A program made the translations under genes and the position numbers. A DNA stretch of 64,000 nt from Sutcliffiella deserti (lineage in GTDB: Bacteria; Bacillota; Bacilli; Bacillales; Bacillaceae_I), in NCBI RefSeq assembly GCF_020037475.1, contig NZ_JAIQDB010000006.1, positions 62,001-126,000 of the forward strand, written 5' to 3'. The notes under the pieces were generated by a model. The model worked only from the letters and a program-made list of their open reading frames with translations. It was not told the origin of the DNA and ran no database searches. How positions within the stretch are numbered: the stretch's first letter is position 1; every line of letters starts with the position of its first letter. Shown here piece by piece: positions 1 through 7,593 of the stretch.

Positions 1-185
1 CCATGTGGGAAACGGAGCGTCTCTCCAGAACCCTTATTGCAGAATTAGCAACGGGAGAAAAGAGAGGGAAACTGATTGGCCTTGCGATTCGTGAGTGCAG
101 CCAGTATCAATTCTTTGGAAAAACGGTAGAGCGGAACCGTAGTATTGCCGATGCCTTGTACGAGAGCAGGCAATTTGTTTGCTGA
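1..185 (+). CDS. C-terminal end of an unidentified protein (cut by window edge)
   Basis: The frame is open from the first base to a TGA at 183-185, so only about 60 C-terminal residues are visible. The piece is charged and probably helical (it contains IAELATGEKRGKLIG and ends SRQFVC), and I recognise no family motif. An in-frame ATG at base 3 has no visible ribosome-binding site, so I do not read it as the start. It ends 57 bp before the quinone oxidoreductase gene on the same strand and could share its transcript. Confidence 0.5.
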   Translation, partial: MWETERLSRTLIAELATGEKRGKLIGLAIRECSQYQFFGKTVERNRSIADALYESRQFVC

Positions 186-242
186 GGCAGCTTGGCAGGG
201 AATCTATGAAAGAAATATATTTGAAAGTAGGAGGGAATTTAA

Positions 243-1223
243 ATGAAAGCTGTTCAACTTAAAGAATATGGCGGTCCAGAAGTCCTAAAAGTGGTAGAGC
301 TGGACAAACCGGAACCACAGGGCCATGAGGTGCTGATTGAGGTTCATGCTGTCGGAGTTAACTATGCCGATACTGCAAGAAGACAGGGACAATATGTCGT
401 CCCTACACCGCTTCCATTTGTACCAGGTGCTGAAGTGGCTGGTGTTGTTGTCCAAGCAGGAGAAAAAGCGAGCATAAAACCTGGTACACGAGTAGTCACC
501 CTTATAGAATCTGGCGGGTATGCGGAGTTTGCGATAGCAGACGGACGCGGAGTTATTCCTCTTCCTGAAGGGCTGGACTTTCAAGTTGCTGTTGCCCTGC
601 CCCTTCAAGGCTTAAGTGCCTACCATATTTTAAAAACGATGGGAAGACTTGAAAAAGGGGAAACTGTCCTTGTTCATGCGGCAGCTGGTGGCGTGGGAAC
701 CATCGCCGTTCAGCTGGCAAAACTGTTTGGAGCAGGAAAAGTAATTGCCACTGCAAGTACAGAGGAAAAGCTTGAGCTTGCCAAGGAAATGGGGGCAGAT
801 GTACTCGTAAACTACACAAAAGAAGGCTGGGAAAAGGAAGTTTTAGATGCAACCGGCGGAAAAGGGGTCAATGTGGCCTTGGAAATGGCTGGTGGTAAAG
901 TCTTTTACAACACATTAAAATGTCTTGCAACCTTTGGACGTCTAGTTATTTATGGAGTTGCCAGCGGAGAACAAAGTAATTTCCACCCATCCTCTCTCAT
1001 GGCAAGAAATCAATCCGTCATCGGCTTCTTCCTACCGCAAATTATGAGAAAGCCGGAGCTGCTCCAGCCTAGCATGAAAGAACTGTTAACCTATGTTGCA
1101 GAAGGAAAGCTTAAGCTTACCATCGGAGAAGTGCAAAAATTAGAAAACGCTGCTGAGATTCACACTCTTATGCAGTCCCGAAAAACAAAAGGGAAGCTAA
1201 TTCTAGAACCGAATAGAGCGTAA
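243..1223 (+). CDS. NADPH:quinone oxidoreductase (zinc-independent MDR family)
   Basis: This 326-residue protein has the layout of a zinc-free medium-chain dehydrogenase. An N-terminal GroES-like domain (GGPEVLKVVELDKPEP, then VLIEVHAVGVNYAD) is followed by a Rossmann domain with the nucleotide-binding AAAGGVGTIAVQLAKLFGA around residue 150. The Cys/His zinc ligands of alcohol dehydrogenases are not seen. The family reduces quinones or conjugated enones with NAD(P)H in the cytosol; the physiological substrate cannot be read from sequence. GGAGG lies just upstream of the ATG at 243, and a terminator hairpin follows the stop. Confidence 0.9.
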   Translation: MKAVQLKEYGGPEVLKVVELDKPEPQGHEVLIEVHAVGVNYADTARRQGQYVVPTPLPFVPGAEVAGVVVQAGEKASIKPGTRVVTLIESGGYAEFAIADGRGVIPLPEGLDFQVAVALPLQGLSAYHILKTMGRLEKGETVLVHAAAGGVGTIAVQLAKLFGAGKVIATASTEEKLELAKEMGADVLVNYTKEGWEKEVLDATGGKGVNVALEMAGGKVFYNTLKCLATFGRLVIYGVASGEQSNFHPSSLMARNQSVIGFFLPQIMRKPELLQPSMKELLTYVAEGKLKLTIGEVQKLENAAEIHTLMQSRKTKGKLILEPNRA

Positions 1224-1230
1224 AAGATAG

Positions 1231-1272
1231 GCCTGTCTTCCTTGCTGATACATTGCAGGAGGGAGGCTTTTT
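1231..1272 (+). terminator. Rho-independent terminator after the quinone oxidoreductase
   Basis: GCCTGTCTTCCTTGC pairs imperfectly (with G-U pairs) with GCAGGAGGGAGGC and is followed by a run of T. Confidence 0.75.
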
Positions 1273-1274
1273 AT

Positions 1275-1670
1275 TATATAGCTATGATTAAAGGTTGAAC
1301 TTTCGTGTATATCCACTCCGATTCTGTAGATTGAAGACGTCGAAGGCAAAGCAGGACCACTGAAAACATATGATATTAAATAATATATTGCCAAAATCTT
1401 AAAAGAGATCGATGAATCTTGGTGTACCTAGCTGTTGATTGGTTTACTATCTTGGTTGGAATGAAGTGTATCAAGGGATATTAGATAAAGTTTTGGATGA
1501 AAAATGTAACAGGTAATAATCTTTTTCCTCAGGTAATTAGCTTGGGGTATTTCTTTATGCGAAAAAAATCAATATATAGGTCTAAAGATAGATTGTATTC
1601 CCTTTTTTTATAAATTAGAATAAATCGAAAACTTATTCGCTTATGGAAAATTCAAAAAAAAGGTGAAGAA
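1275..1670. other. Intergenic stretch with a possible decayed coding remnant
   Basis: About 400 bp without a credible intact gene. One + strand frame at 1330-1428 reads IEDVEGKAGPLKTYDIK, a stop, then YIAKILKEIDESW and another stop. That looks more like degraded protein than random sequence, and a TAG lies directly before it. I cannot name the family. The rest is AT-rich and probably holds the promoter of the next gene. Confidence 0.3.
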
Positions 1671-1874
1671 ATGAACGAAATAAAACTTAGAAGTATGCTG
1701 AAACGTCTCAAGAGTGAAGATCCCGATAAACGTTATGAAGCCTTAGGTATGTTGTATGAATGTAAAGAAGAAGAGGATTTAGAAATCAGAGTGGATCTTT
1801 TAAAGGAAATGGTTGAACTTGCAACCGGTGTCTTTCCTGACCCTGTTGATGATTGGGATAATCCTTCTTATTAA
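1671..1874 (+). CDS. Upstream fragment (67 aa) of the interrupted HEAT-like gene
   Basis: The translatable 5' piece starts at ATG 1671 behind an AAAGGTGAAG ribosome-binding site. It carries one helical-repeat unit (SEDPDKRYEALGMLYECK, then EEEDLEIRVDLLKEMVELA) and stops at the in-frame TAA. It is probably not functional alone. Confidence 0.5.
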   Translation: MNEIKLRSMLKRLKSEDPDKRYEALGMLYECKEEEDLEIRVDLLKEMVELATGVFPDPVDDWDNPSY

Positions 1875-1886
1875 TTAATTGACTTT

Positions 1887-3356
1887 GTGTGTGATTATCC
1901 GATGCCAGAAGTAGTAGCACCTTTAATAGAGTCCTTTGATCTGTTGCCTTCTGATGCAAAGGTCCGTGCGCTGGAACTATTTTTAGCAACCGAAGATGAA
2001 GAGATTTTCCATGATATTGAGGATAAATTGGTAACCTTAATCAAGGAGGAGGAGGTCCTACTTCCTGTAGAGCAACTTACCAACTATCCTGTATTTCTGC
2101 GTGGCGTAGTGGATAAGACGATTGAAAAATTAGAATCAATACATTATAAATACATGATGTATGAATTTATATATGCTATACATGAGTCAGACTTAGATTG
2201 GGAGTACAAGAAACAGACGGTGCTTCCCATTCTTCTTGCCGATTATAAAGAGTTAAGAGATGAATATCTTTCATATGATAAAGATTATCATGCTAAATTT
2301 GTTTATACATCCTGGAAAGAAAGCTATTTTACCCTTCGTTATCATATGAATTTATTAATTCAATTAATGAACTATTACTACTCGATGGAATCAGTTGTAT
2401 TGCTAAAAGAAGCCCTTCATTTCCATGACCCTGTTATTCGCGAAAAAGCGTGTCATGTTTGTATTGAAAAGAACATAAAGGTGGAAGAACAAGTTCTTAT
2501 GGAACTATCGGAAAATCTGGAAAGTGCAGAAGCTTTCTATTGGGATTTGAAATCGAGGAACAGGGAGCATTTATATCCTATTAAAGAGAAAAAGCAGCCT
2601 TTGATCGCCCAATCGAAATTATTCACTCACCTAGTTTATTTGAGAGATGATGAAGGGAAGTTACTAGATAAATTCCCGGAACACATTCAAGTAATGGATT
2701 CTATTGAAACGGTAAACCAATACAACCAACCAATCCGTTATTATTTAATGAGTTTCAAAGAATTAAATACGGAATATGTTGCATGGGTTGGCGGGTTTTC
2801 TTTGGAGGATGGAGATGATACGGCTCATGTATGGGAAGGGACGTATACCGACTTTGTTGAATCAAATTTGAAATCCATTGAGGACCATAAGCAAGACTTC
2901 TTTTCAAGACGTGAAGGGATGAGCCAGAAATACCATGAAGAAATTCATTATGAAAGCTCACCTAAACTATCGAAAGGGTTATGGTTTTTTTACGCTCTTC
3001 TCATCACTCATTGGGTGAGAGTCCTTCTAAACGGAATAGATGAAGAAGTATATATTTCGATTGGGTTTACCTTACTGGGTCTTTTTTTAACAGCCTATGA
3101 ATGGTGGAAAGTAAACCGCAGCAAAGTATCTATTGTCGGCCATGATGTAGTGATAAACAAAGGCAAGAATACTAAGGTCATCCAAATCCAAGATATTAAA
3201 AAAGTGAAATATAATAAGAAACAAATCCAAATCTTTAATAAAGAAAATAATCTTCAACTTCAAATTCCTTTAAAGTGGGTCCGATATGATGAGTTTTCTT
3301 ATGTACTAAGGGAATTAACCCATCATTTACGGGAACGTCCTTTTATTGAGGAATAA
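1887..3356 (+). CDS. Downstream fragment (489 aa) of the interrupted HEAT-like membrane protein
   Basis: The open frame after the stop can begin at GTG 1887, but nothing resembling a Shine-Dalgarno sequence precedes it, so expression would need reinitiation or readthrough. Residues 1-220 look like alpha-helical repeats (PEVVAPLIESFDLLPSDAKV; later VVLLKEALHFHDPVIREKA). Two hydrophobic segments follow near residues 360-405 (LWFFYALLITHWVRVLLNG and SIGFTLLGLFLTAYEWW). The tail (KVSIVGHDVVINKGKNTKV, then DIKKVKYNKKQIQIF) resembles a bacterial PH-like domain facing the cytosol. Function unknown; HEAT-type proteins next to SUKH genes are common among toxin-immunity loci. Confidence 0.6.
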   Translation: MCDYPMPEVVAPLIESFDLLPSDAKVRALELFLATEDEEIFHDIEDKLVTLIKEEEVLLPVEQLTNYPVFLRGVVDKTIEKLESIHYKYMMYEFIYAIHESDLDWEYKKQTVLPILLADYKELRDEYLSYDKDYHAKFVYTSWKESYFTLRYHMNLLIQLMNYYYSMESVVLLKEALHFHDPVIREKACHVCIEKNIKVEEQVLMELSENLESAEAFYWDLKSRNREHLYPIKEKKQPLIAQSKLFTHLVYLRDDEGKLLDKFPEHIQVMDSIETVNQYNQPIRYYLMSFKELNTEYVAWVGGFSLEDGDDTAHVWEGTYTDFVESNLKSIEDHKQDFFSRREGMSQKYHEEIHYESSPKLSKGLWFFYALLITHWVRVLLNGIDEEVYISIGFTLLGLFLTAYEWWKVNRSKVSIVGHDVVINKGKNTKVIQIQDIKKVKYNKKQIQIFNKENNLQLQIPLKWVRYDEFSYVLRELTHHLRERPFIEE

Positions 3357-3423
3357 GATGAAAATCATGGCAGAATACTTGCCATCTGCATTCTCTTTAT
3401 AAAATATCGTCGGAGGTGGTTAT

Positions 3424-3924
3424 ATTTCAGATATCATTTTTCAACAAGCAGAGAACTTTATTGAAAGAGTCAAAGAGTTAGGCAATGAATATTTGGGAAG
3501 AACTGCGACAGAAGAAGAGATTCTTTTATTAAAGGACAAGTTCGGTGCAAAAATCCCAGACTGGTACCTTAATCTGATTTCTGAACTCCCCCTAATTCAT
3601 ATGGAAATAGGATGGCAGGCACATGAACCGGAAGAAGATTATGATGGGATAGAATATGTGGAAATTTATGAACCTCAACATATGATAGATGAATCGTTTG
3701 AAGCTTATCCTGGAATCCCTATTTTAGAAAAAGGATATGTTTGTATTGGAGGAGATCCAACTGGTTCCGGTGACCCTTATTTTGTTGATTTCAATTTCAA
3801 TAACCCACCCATCTTTCAAATTTTTCATGATTCAGGAGATCAGGCTGATGAGATTCTCGAGCAGGGCAAAGTAAAAGTAGCGGATTCTTTCACAGACTTC
3901 TTTATGAAGGGGATAATCTTTTAA
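3424..3924 (+). CDS. SUKH (SMI1/KNR4) domain protein, probable ATT start
   Basis: The protein has the SUKH layout: an N-terminal helical region (ATEEEILLLKDKFGAKIPDWY, 21 residues in the genome, shown here split as ATEEEILLLKD and KFGAKIPDWY), a central acidic strand region (GIEYVEIYEP), a GYVCIGGDPTGSGDPYFVD core and the tail SFTDFFMKGI. SUKH proteins are best known as immunity proteins against contact-dependent or polymorphic toxins. The frame is open back to a TAA at 3400. The only strong ribosome-binding site, GGAGG at 3412-3416, sits 7 nt before ATT at 3424. The in-frame TTG at 3493 has no such site and would remove the first 23 residues (ISDIIFQQAENF...), which look like real SUKH N-terminus. 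I therefore favour ATT, giving 166 residues. Confidence 0.75.
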   Translation: MSDIIFQQAENFIERVKELGNEYLGRTATEEEILLLKDKFGAKIPDWYLNLISELPLIHMEIGWQAHEPEEDYDGIEYVEIYEPQHMIDESFEAYPGIPILEKGYVCIGGDPTGSGDPYFVDFNFNNPPIFQIFHDSGDQADEILEQGKVKVADSFTDFFMKGIIF

Positions 3925-3970
3925 TTTTAGGATATATAATTAATATAACGATTTTGGGAGGGGAAGTTTT

Positions 3971-4969
3971 TTGGTACAAGCGTCAAATATTTGCGAGTCC
4001 TGCTGCAAGAGGGCTATAGAAATTAAAGTAGAATCTGACGAACCAGCTCAGCCTTATCAGCTGTGTCATTCATGCCACACCCACCTTGTAAGTCTGTCTC
4101 TAAGACCGCTGGAGTGGTATAACTTGGCTGTCATCCATTCTCCGAATAAATATTATCTTCATGACGATTTTTATGATGAGGACGGATCAGCATGTCAACC
4201 GGAGGAAGAGTTTGAAGATTCCTTTTACGAACCAGCTCCAAACTTGGACGATGTTTCTCATCATTTGGAGGAATTATTAGATTATTCGATGACTAGGTGG
4301 TTTATCGAGGAGGAATTAATAAGGGCTTTTCAATCATTCAATAAGGCTGATATCTTGGATTCTCTAAAAATACGTTTTTCTAATACAGTTAACCAGGAAA
4401 TTAAAATAAGATTAATAGAGATTGCTACAGAAGTGCTAAAGATTGCAGCACAAGATTGGATTAAGGAACTGTGGGATAGCTATGAAACGGAAGAGGGCTA
4501 CTTGACTGTCTTGTCGTCTGCCATGGCAAGCTGTTTACCACAACATGAAGCATTTCCTTTGGTTTTAACACAATTAGCTAAGGTGCCAGAGAAGAAGTTG
4601 CCTATATATGCCTTTTCGTGTCTCTACCGGTTCAGATCCCCATTAGTCCTGGACTGGATGGAACAACAGGTCCAAGGTTTCCACGATAGCTGGGGAAGGC
4701 TGGCAGCTGCTTCTAATCCAACATGGAGTAAGATGGTAATTTGGTTAGAAACGGGTCGTCCGTTAAGTTTGATTGCACTATGCGCAATGACTGATTGTGA
4801 TGGTTCCCCAAATGACTTTGTACTTCGGGATATAAAGCCAAAAATTCTGGAAACACCAATATTAGAAGTGGATGAAGTGTTAAAGGAATACGAAACCAAA
4901 GATAATGTTCCCCGGGTGAAAAGAGATGTAAAATATATAATGGAAAACAAAGAATCTATTTTTATTTAA
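3971..4969 (+). CDS. Unknown protein: N-terminal Cys-cluster plus helical repeats
   Basis: A 332-residue protein starting at TTG 3971 behind GGGAGGGG. The N-terminus has two pairs of metal-binding-type cysteines (CESCCKRAIEI and CHSCHTHL), which suggests a small zinc ribbon. Residues 85-330 look alpha-helical and HEAT-like (FQSFNKADILDSLKIRFS; FPLVLTQLAKVPEKKLPIYA), resembling the region upstream at 1671-3356. No signal peptide or membrane segment is seen, so it should be cytosolic. I do not recognise the family. Its place after HEAT-like and SUKH genes fits an immunity-type cluster, but that is inference. Confidence 0.65.
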   Translation: MVQASNICESCCKRAIEIKVESDEPAQPYQLCHSCHTHLVSLSLRPLEWYNLAVIHSPNKYYLHDDFYDEDGSACQPEEEFEDSFYEPAPNLDDVSHHLEELLDYSMTRWFIEEELIRAFQSFNKADILDSLKIRFSNTVNQEIKIRLIEIATEVLKIAAQDWIKELWDSYETEEGYLTVLSSAMASCLPQHEAFPLVLTQLAKVPEKKLPIYAFSCLYRFRSPLVLDWMEQQVQGFHDSWGRLAAASNPTWSKMVIWLETGRPLSLIALCAMTDCDGSPNDFVLRDIKPKILETPILEVDEVLKEYETKDNVPRVKRDVKYIMENKESIFI

Positions 4970-5080
4970 CTGGACATCAAATCTCATCATAGTCTTTAAC
5001 AAACCAAGAATTTAGCTTTTTTTATAGAGGCAATTGCTGAACAGGTGTAAAATTATGTTAAAATAAGTGAGTGTGTAATA

Positions 5081-5398
5081 TTGCAATATTTGGAGGTTGA
5101 GGGGGCCGTTTTTATAAAATACTTACGTTTTAATCTGGTGCTTTTACCTTTATATCTATTTTTTTGCATGGCTCTTATTTTAGGAATTGTTTTGGCGGCA
5201 GAGAAGGAAACATACTTTAAAGACATGTTCCTATTTGTACTGCCCCAATATTGGGTGCTGCTTGCAATTCCAAACTTTATCTATCTCTTTTTGAAGCGAA
5301 AAGAAGAAGGAAATACTCTGGGTTTTCTTAAATTGTTCATCCTCATTCCTATTCCTTTTATCTTTATCACGGTTCTAATGAGAATCATTTATGTGTAG
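5081..5398 (+). CDS. Small membrane protein, unknown function; start unclear
   Basis: About 95-105 residues with three hydrophobic helices (FNLVLLPLYLFFCMALILGI; YWVLLAIPNFIYLFL; FILIPIPFIFITVLMRIIYV), so an integral membrane protein. Its start is uncertain. TTG 5081 and TTG 5090 are in frame, but 5090 lies in a TGGAGG motif and 5081 has no ribosome-binding site. GAGGGGG at 5099-5105 stands 8 nt from an in-frame ATA at 5114, which would give a protein beginning KYLRFNLV. It follows the immunity-like cluster in the same direction after a 110 bp gap. Confidence 0.5.
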   Translation: MQYLEVEGAVFIKYLRFNLVLLPLYLFFCMALILGIVLAAEKETYFKDMFLFVLPQYWVLLAIPNFIYLFLKRKEEGNTLGFLKLFILIPIPFIFITVLMRIIYV

Positions 5399-5532
5399 TT
5401 CCGTAGAGGTGTAAGGTGAGTCAAAAGAGAAACCGTATGCTACCGTCATTGCAGATAAGGAAATTCATAATATGTATTAATAAGGCAAACGTTAGGGGAA
5501 GTATAAATGCTCCTTCCTCCTTTCTTCATGCC

Positions 5533-5727
5533 TTACTCTCTCAAATACTCATATACCACATCATTCACCACTTCAAAAACTTCCGTCGTGGGATCTTGCT
5601 TTATGATCTCTTCCACTTCGGCCGCGAGTTTTTCGTAGTCTTCTTCGTTAAGCGGTATAAACTCCAAGTCATGCTCATATTGTAAGAAGCAATTCCTGAT
5701 CATTTTTTTTAATAATATTTTTTCCAC
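5533..5727 (-). CDS. yqzH: YqzH-like small protein
   Basis: 64 residues from GTG 5727, with GAGGTG upstream on the minus strand. The protein is acidic and helical (MEKILLKKMIRNCFLQYEHD, then EEDYEKLAAEVEEIIKQDP) and matches the YqzH-like family as I remember it. As in B. subtilis it is divergent from the Y-family polymerase gene yqjW. The intergenic region carries LexA boxes that could control both genes. Function unknown. Confidence 0.75.
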   Translation of the reverse strand: MEKILLKKMIRNCFLQYEHDLEFIPLNEEDYEKLAAEVEEIIKQDPTTEVFEVVNDVVYEYLRE

Positions 5728-5782
5728 GTTTTCACCTCATTATTCCTTTATTATAAAGGATTTCTCTCTACCCTAGGAAAGA

Positions 5783-5789
5783 TGTCGAA
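5783..5789 (+). promoter_or_regulatory. Spo0A-box-like heptamer
   Basis: TGTCGAA matches the 0A box exactly and lies between yqzH and the polymerase gene. A single 7-mer is weak evidence of binding. Confidence 0.25.
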
Positions 5790-5808
5790 AATAATACGAT
5801 AATTACCA

Positions 5809-5837
5809 TTGAAACAGAACGTATATTCGCTTATTAT
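5809..5837 (+). promoter_or_regulatory. Sigma-A promoter of the Y-family polymerase gene
   Basis: TTGAAA (5809-5814), a 17 bp spacer, then TATTAT (5832-5837). A LexA-like site lies inside the spacer, a repressible arrangement. Confidence 0.6.
5816..5829 (+). promoter_or_regulatory. LexA (SOS) box 1
   Basis: AGAAC-GTAT-ATTCG fits the Bacillus consensus CGAAC-RNRY-GTTCG with one mismatch in each arm. It sits between the -35 and -10 of the polymerase promoter. Confidence 0.55.
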
Positions 5838-5856
5838 TGGGTATATACTATTTATA

Positions 5857-5870
5857 CGAACATACTTTCG
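5857..5870 (+). promoter_or_regulatory. LexA (SOS) box 2
   Basis: CGAAC-ATAC-TTTCG fits CGAAC-RNRY-GTTCG with one mismatch, 20 bp upstream of the likely GTG start of the polymerase gene. Confidence 0.75.
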
Positions 5871-5889
5871 GTTTTGAGGGGTGCTCCTC

Positions 5890-7152
5890 GTGGAGATGGA
5901 TTACAGCAAGATGCCAAACAACAAGATATTATGCGTAGATATGAAGAGCTTTTATGCCAGCTGCTCGGCTGTCATGATGGGACTCGACCCGCTCACATGC
6001 TATTTGGCGGTGGTTGGAGATACAGAGAGACAGGGAAGTGTGGTGCTTGCCGCTTCCCCTCAGCTAAAAAAAGAATTCGGAATTAGAACAGGCTCCCGCC
6101 GATTCGAAATTCCGAACGACCCGCGCATTCATGTCGTAAATCCCCAGATGCAAACCTATCTAAGAATTTCAACAGAAATAACCCGGCTTTTTAACCGGTA
6201 TGCTCCAAAGAATGCAATTCACACGTATAGCGTAGATGAGAGCTTTATCCAAGTGGATGGTGTAGAAGGCATTTGGGGGGGTGCGACCATTATTGCGCAA
6301 AAGATAAGAGAGGATATGGTGCGGGAATTTCAGCTGCCATGCGCCATTGGAATCGGACCCAATATGCTCCTGTCCAAGCTCTGTCTGGATTTAGATGCGA
6401 AAAAAAAGGGCATCGCCGAGTGGACCTACGAGGATGTCAAAACAAAACTATGGTCTGTATCACCATTACGGGAAATGTGGGGAATCGGTTCAAGAGTGGA
6501 AAAGACACTCAATCGAATGGGAATCTTCAATGTCGGACAGCTTGCAAAATATCCGCTTGAGCTTCTTGAGAAAAAGTTCGGTGTGATGGGCAATCAGCTC
6601 TATCACCATGCTTGGGGCATCGATCTATCTGAGCTTGGCGCGCCGATTATTCAGGGGCAGGTCAGCTTCGGTAAGAGCCAGATTCTCATGCGGGATTATA
6701 CCGACCCAAAAGAGGTTCAGCATGTGCTTTTGGAGATTTGTGAAGAGGTGGCAAGACGAACCCGGCATCACCGGAAAGCAGGACGAACGATAAGCCTTGG
6801 AATTGGCTACAGCCGAGATGAATTGGGTGGAGGCTTTTATCGTTCAAGAACGATGGAACGACCGACTAATATTACAATGGATTTGTATCATACCTGCTTG
6901 GAATTGTTTGCAGAAAACTACGAGAAGAAAACGGTACGAAAAATAGCTGTGTCTCTTTCCAATATTGTAGACGATAGCGAGATGCAGCTTAGCTTATTTG
7001 AACTCGAACGGCCAAAGAAAAGGCAGCTTGGCTATGTGATGGATCGAATACGCGGAAAGCATGGATCAAATGCGCTGCTGCGGGCCGTATCCTATACCAA
7101 TGCAGGAACAGCCAAGCATCGAAGCAGACTGGTTGGCGGACATAAAGCATAA
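5890..7152 (+). CDS. yqjW: Y-family DNA polymerase (YqjW/UvrX type)
   Basis: A 420-residue translesion polymerase of the UmuC/DinB superfamily, close to the B. subtilis YqjW/UvrX group. The palm motifs are intact: CVDMKSFYAS with the first catalytic Asp, and YSVDESFIQVDG with the Asp-Glu pair. A helix-hairpin-helix region (MWGIGSRVEKTLNRMGI) and a little-finger domain follow. It should copy past damaged bases during the SOS response; two LexA boxes upstream support this. I place the start at GTG 5890, 8 nt after GAGGGG (5876-5881); GTG 5881 overlaps that site. A YolD-like gene follows within 13 bp, the usual partner. Confidence 0.93.
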   Translation: MEMDYSKMPNNKILCVDMKSFYASCSAVMMGLDPLTCYLAVVGDTERQGSVVLAASPQLKKEFGIRTGSRRFEIPNDPRIHVVNPQMQTYLRISTEITRLFNRYAPKNAIHTYSVDESFIQVDGVEGIWGGATIIAQKIREDMVREFQLPCAIGIGPNMLLSKLCLDLDAKKKGIAEWTYEDVKTKLWSVSPLREMWGIGSRVEKTLNRMGIFNVGQLAKYPLELLEKKFGVMGNQLYHHAWGIDLSELGAPIIQGQVSFGKSQILMRDYTDPKEVQHVLLEICEEVARRTRHHRKAGRTISLGIGYSRDELGGGFYRSRTMERPTNITMDLYHTCLELFAENYEKKTVRKIAVSLSNIVDDSEMQLSLFELERPKKRQLGYVMDRIRGKHGSNALLRAVSYTNAGTAKHRSRLVGGHKA

Positions 7153-7165
7153 AGGAGGTGCAGCA

Positions 7166-7492
7166 ATGGCGATACGGGACCGAGGAACCATCAAATGGAC
7201 ATCCATGATGCTGCCAGAGCATGTAAAAATGCTACGGGATTGGACAAAGGAAGACCTATACGAAACAAAGCCTGAGTTGGACGAACAGCAGCTCGAAGAA
7301 ATGAATGAACAGTTTTGCGAGGCCATGGAAACGGGTAAGGAAGTAACCATCACCTACTACGAGAAAAGAAGATACCATCTTTTTGTAGGGGAAGTTCATC
7401 ATTTGGATGCTTATCAACGACGTCTGCATGTGGTGGATAAGTTTGGAGAGGCGAGTTATCTGGATGTAGATGATATCCTGGATATTTCATAA
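7166..7492 (+). CDS. yqjX: YolD-like family protein
   Basis: 108 residues from ATG 7166 behind AAAGGAGGTG. The sequence (DRGTIKWTSMMLPEHVKML, then GKEVTITYYEKRR) is typical of YolD-like proteins, small beta-barrel-type proteins that nearly always accompany Y-family polymerases and are presumed cofactors. It is 13 bp downstream of the polymerase gene, so it should be SOS-induced with it. Its stop codon lies inside the perfect terminator palindrome at 7488-7523. Confidence 0.88.
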   Translation: MAIRDRGTIKWTSMMLPEHVKMLRDWTKEDLYETKPELDEQQLEEMNEQFCEAMETGKEVTITYYEKRRYHLFVGEVHHLDAYQRRLHVVDKFGEASYLDVDDILDIS

Positions 7493-7523
7493 AGCTGTTT
7501 TCGTAGACGAAAACAGCTTTATG
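7488..7523. terminator. Perfect 17-bp hairpin overlapping the yolD stop codon
   Basis: CATAAAGCTGTTTTCGT and its exact reverse complement are separated by AG. The TAA of the YolD gene is inside the left arm. A run of A/T on both sides lets it act in both directions. Confidence 0.75.
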
Positions 7524-7528
7524 AAAAA

Positions 7529-7557
7529 ACCATCCTTCCACATAGGGAAAGGATGGT
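7529..7557. repeat. ACCATCCTT...AAGGATGGT hairpin, copy A
   Basis: ACCATCCTT and AAGGATGGT enclose a short loop. The same hairpin arms recur at 10171-10202, so this is a small dispersed palindrome. Confidence 0.5.
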
Positions 7558-7593
7558 AAGCAGAGAAATTTTAATTCAAATTGACCTCTTTTG

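Larger units (their letters stand above)
1671..3356 (+). pseudogene. HEAT-like repeat membrane protein gene interrupted by one in-frame TAA
   Basis: Bases 1671-3356 form one reading frame with a single stop, TAA at 1872-1874. Both sides are in the same frame and read naturally across the break: DDWDNPSY, stop, LIDFVCDYPMPEVVAPLIESF. Without the stop the product would be about 561 residues: an N-terminal alpha-helical repeat region, two membrane helices around residues 430-480, and a C-terminal beta-rich domain like bacterial PH domains. The 489 codons after the stop carry no further lesion, so the mutation is recent, or is a sequencing error, or is bypassed. The downstream part lacks a convincing ribosome-binding site. 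Confidence 0.7.

Noticed and set aside
5416..5685. 89-codon + strand frame after the small membrane protein
   Set aside because: It runs antisense through yqzH, which has a good start site and a recognisable family; the + strand frame has no ribosome-binding site.
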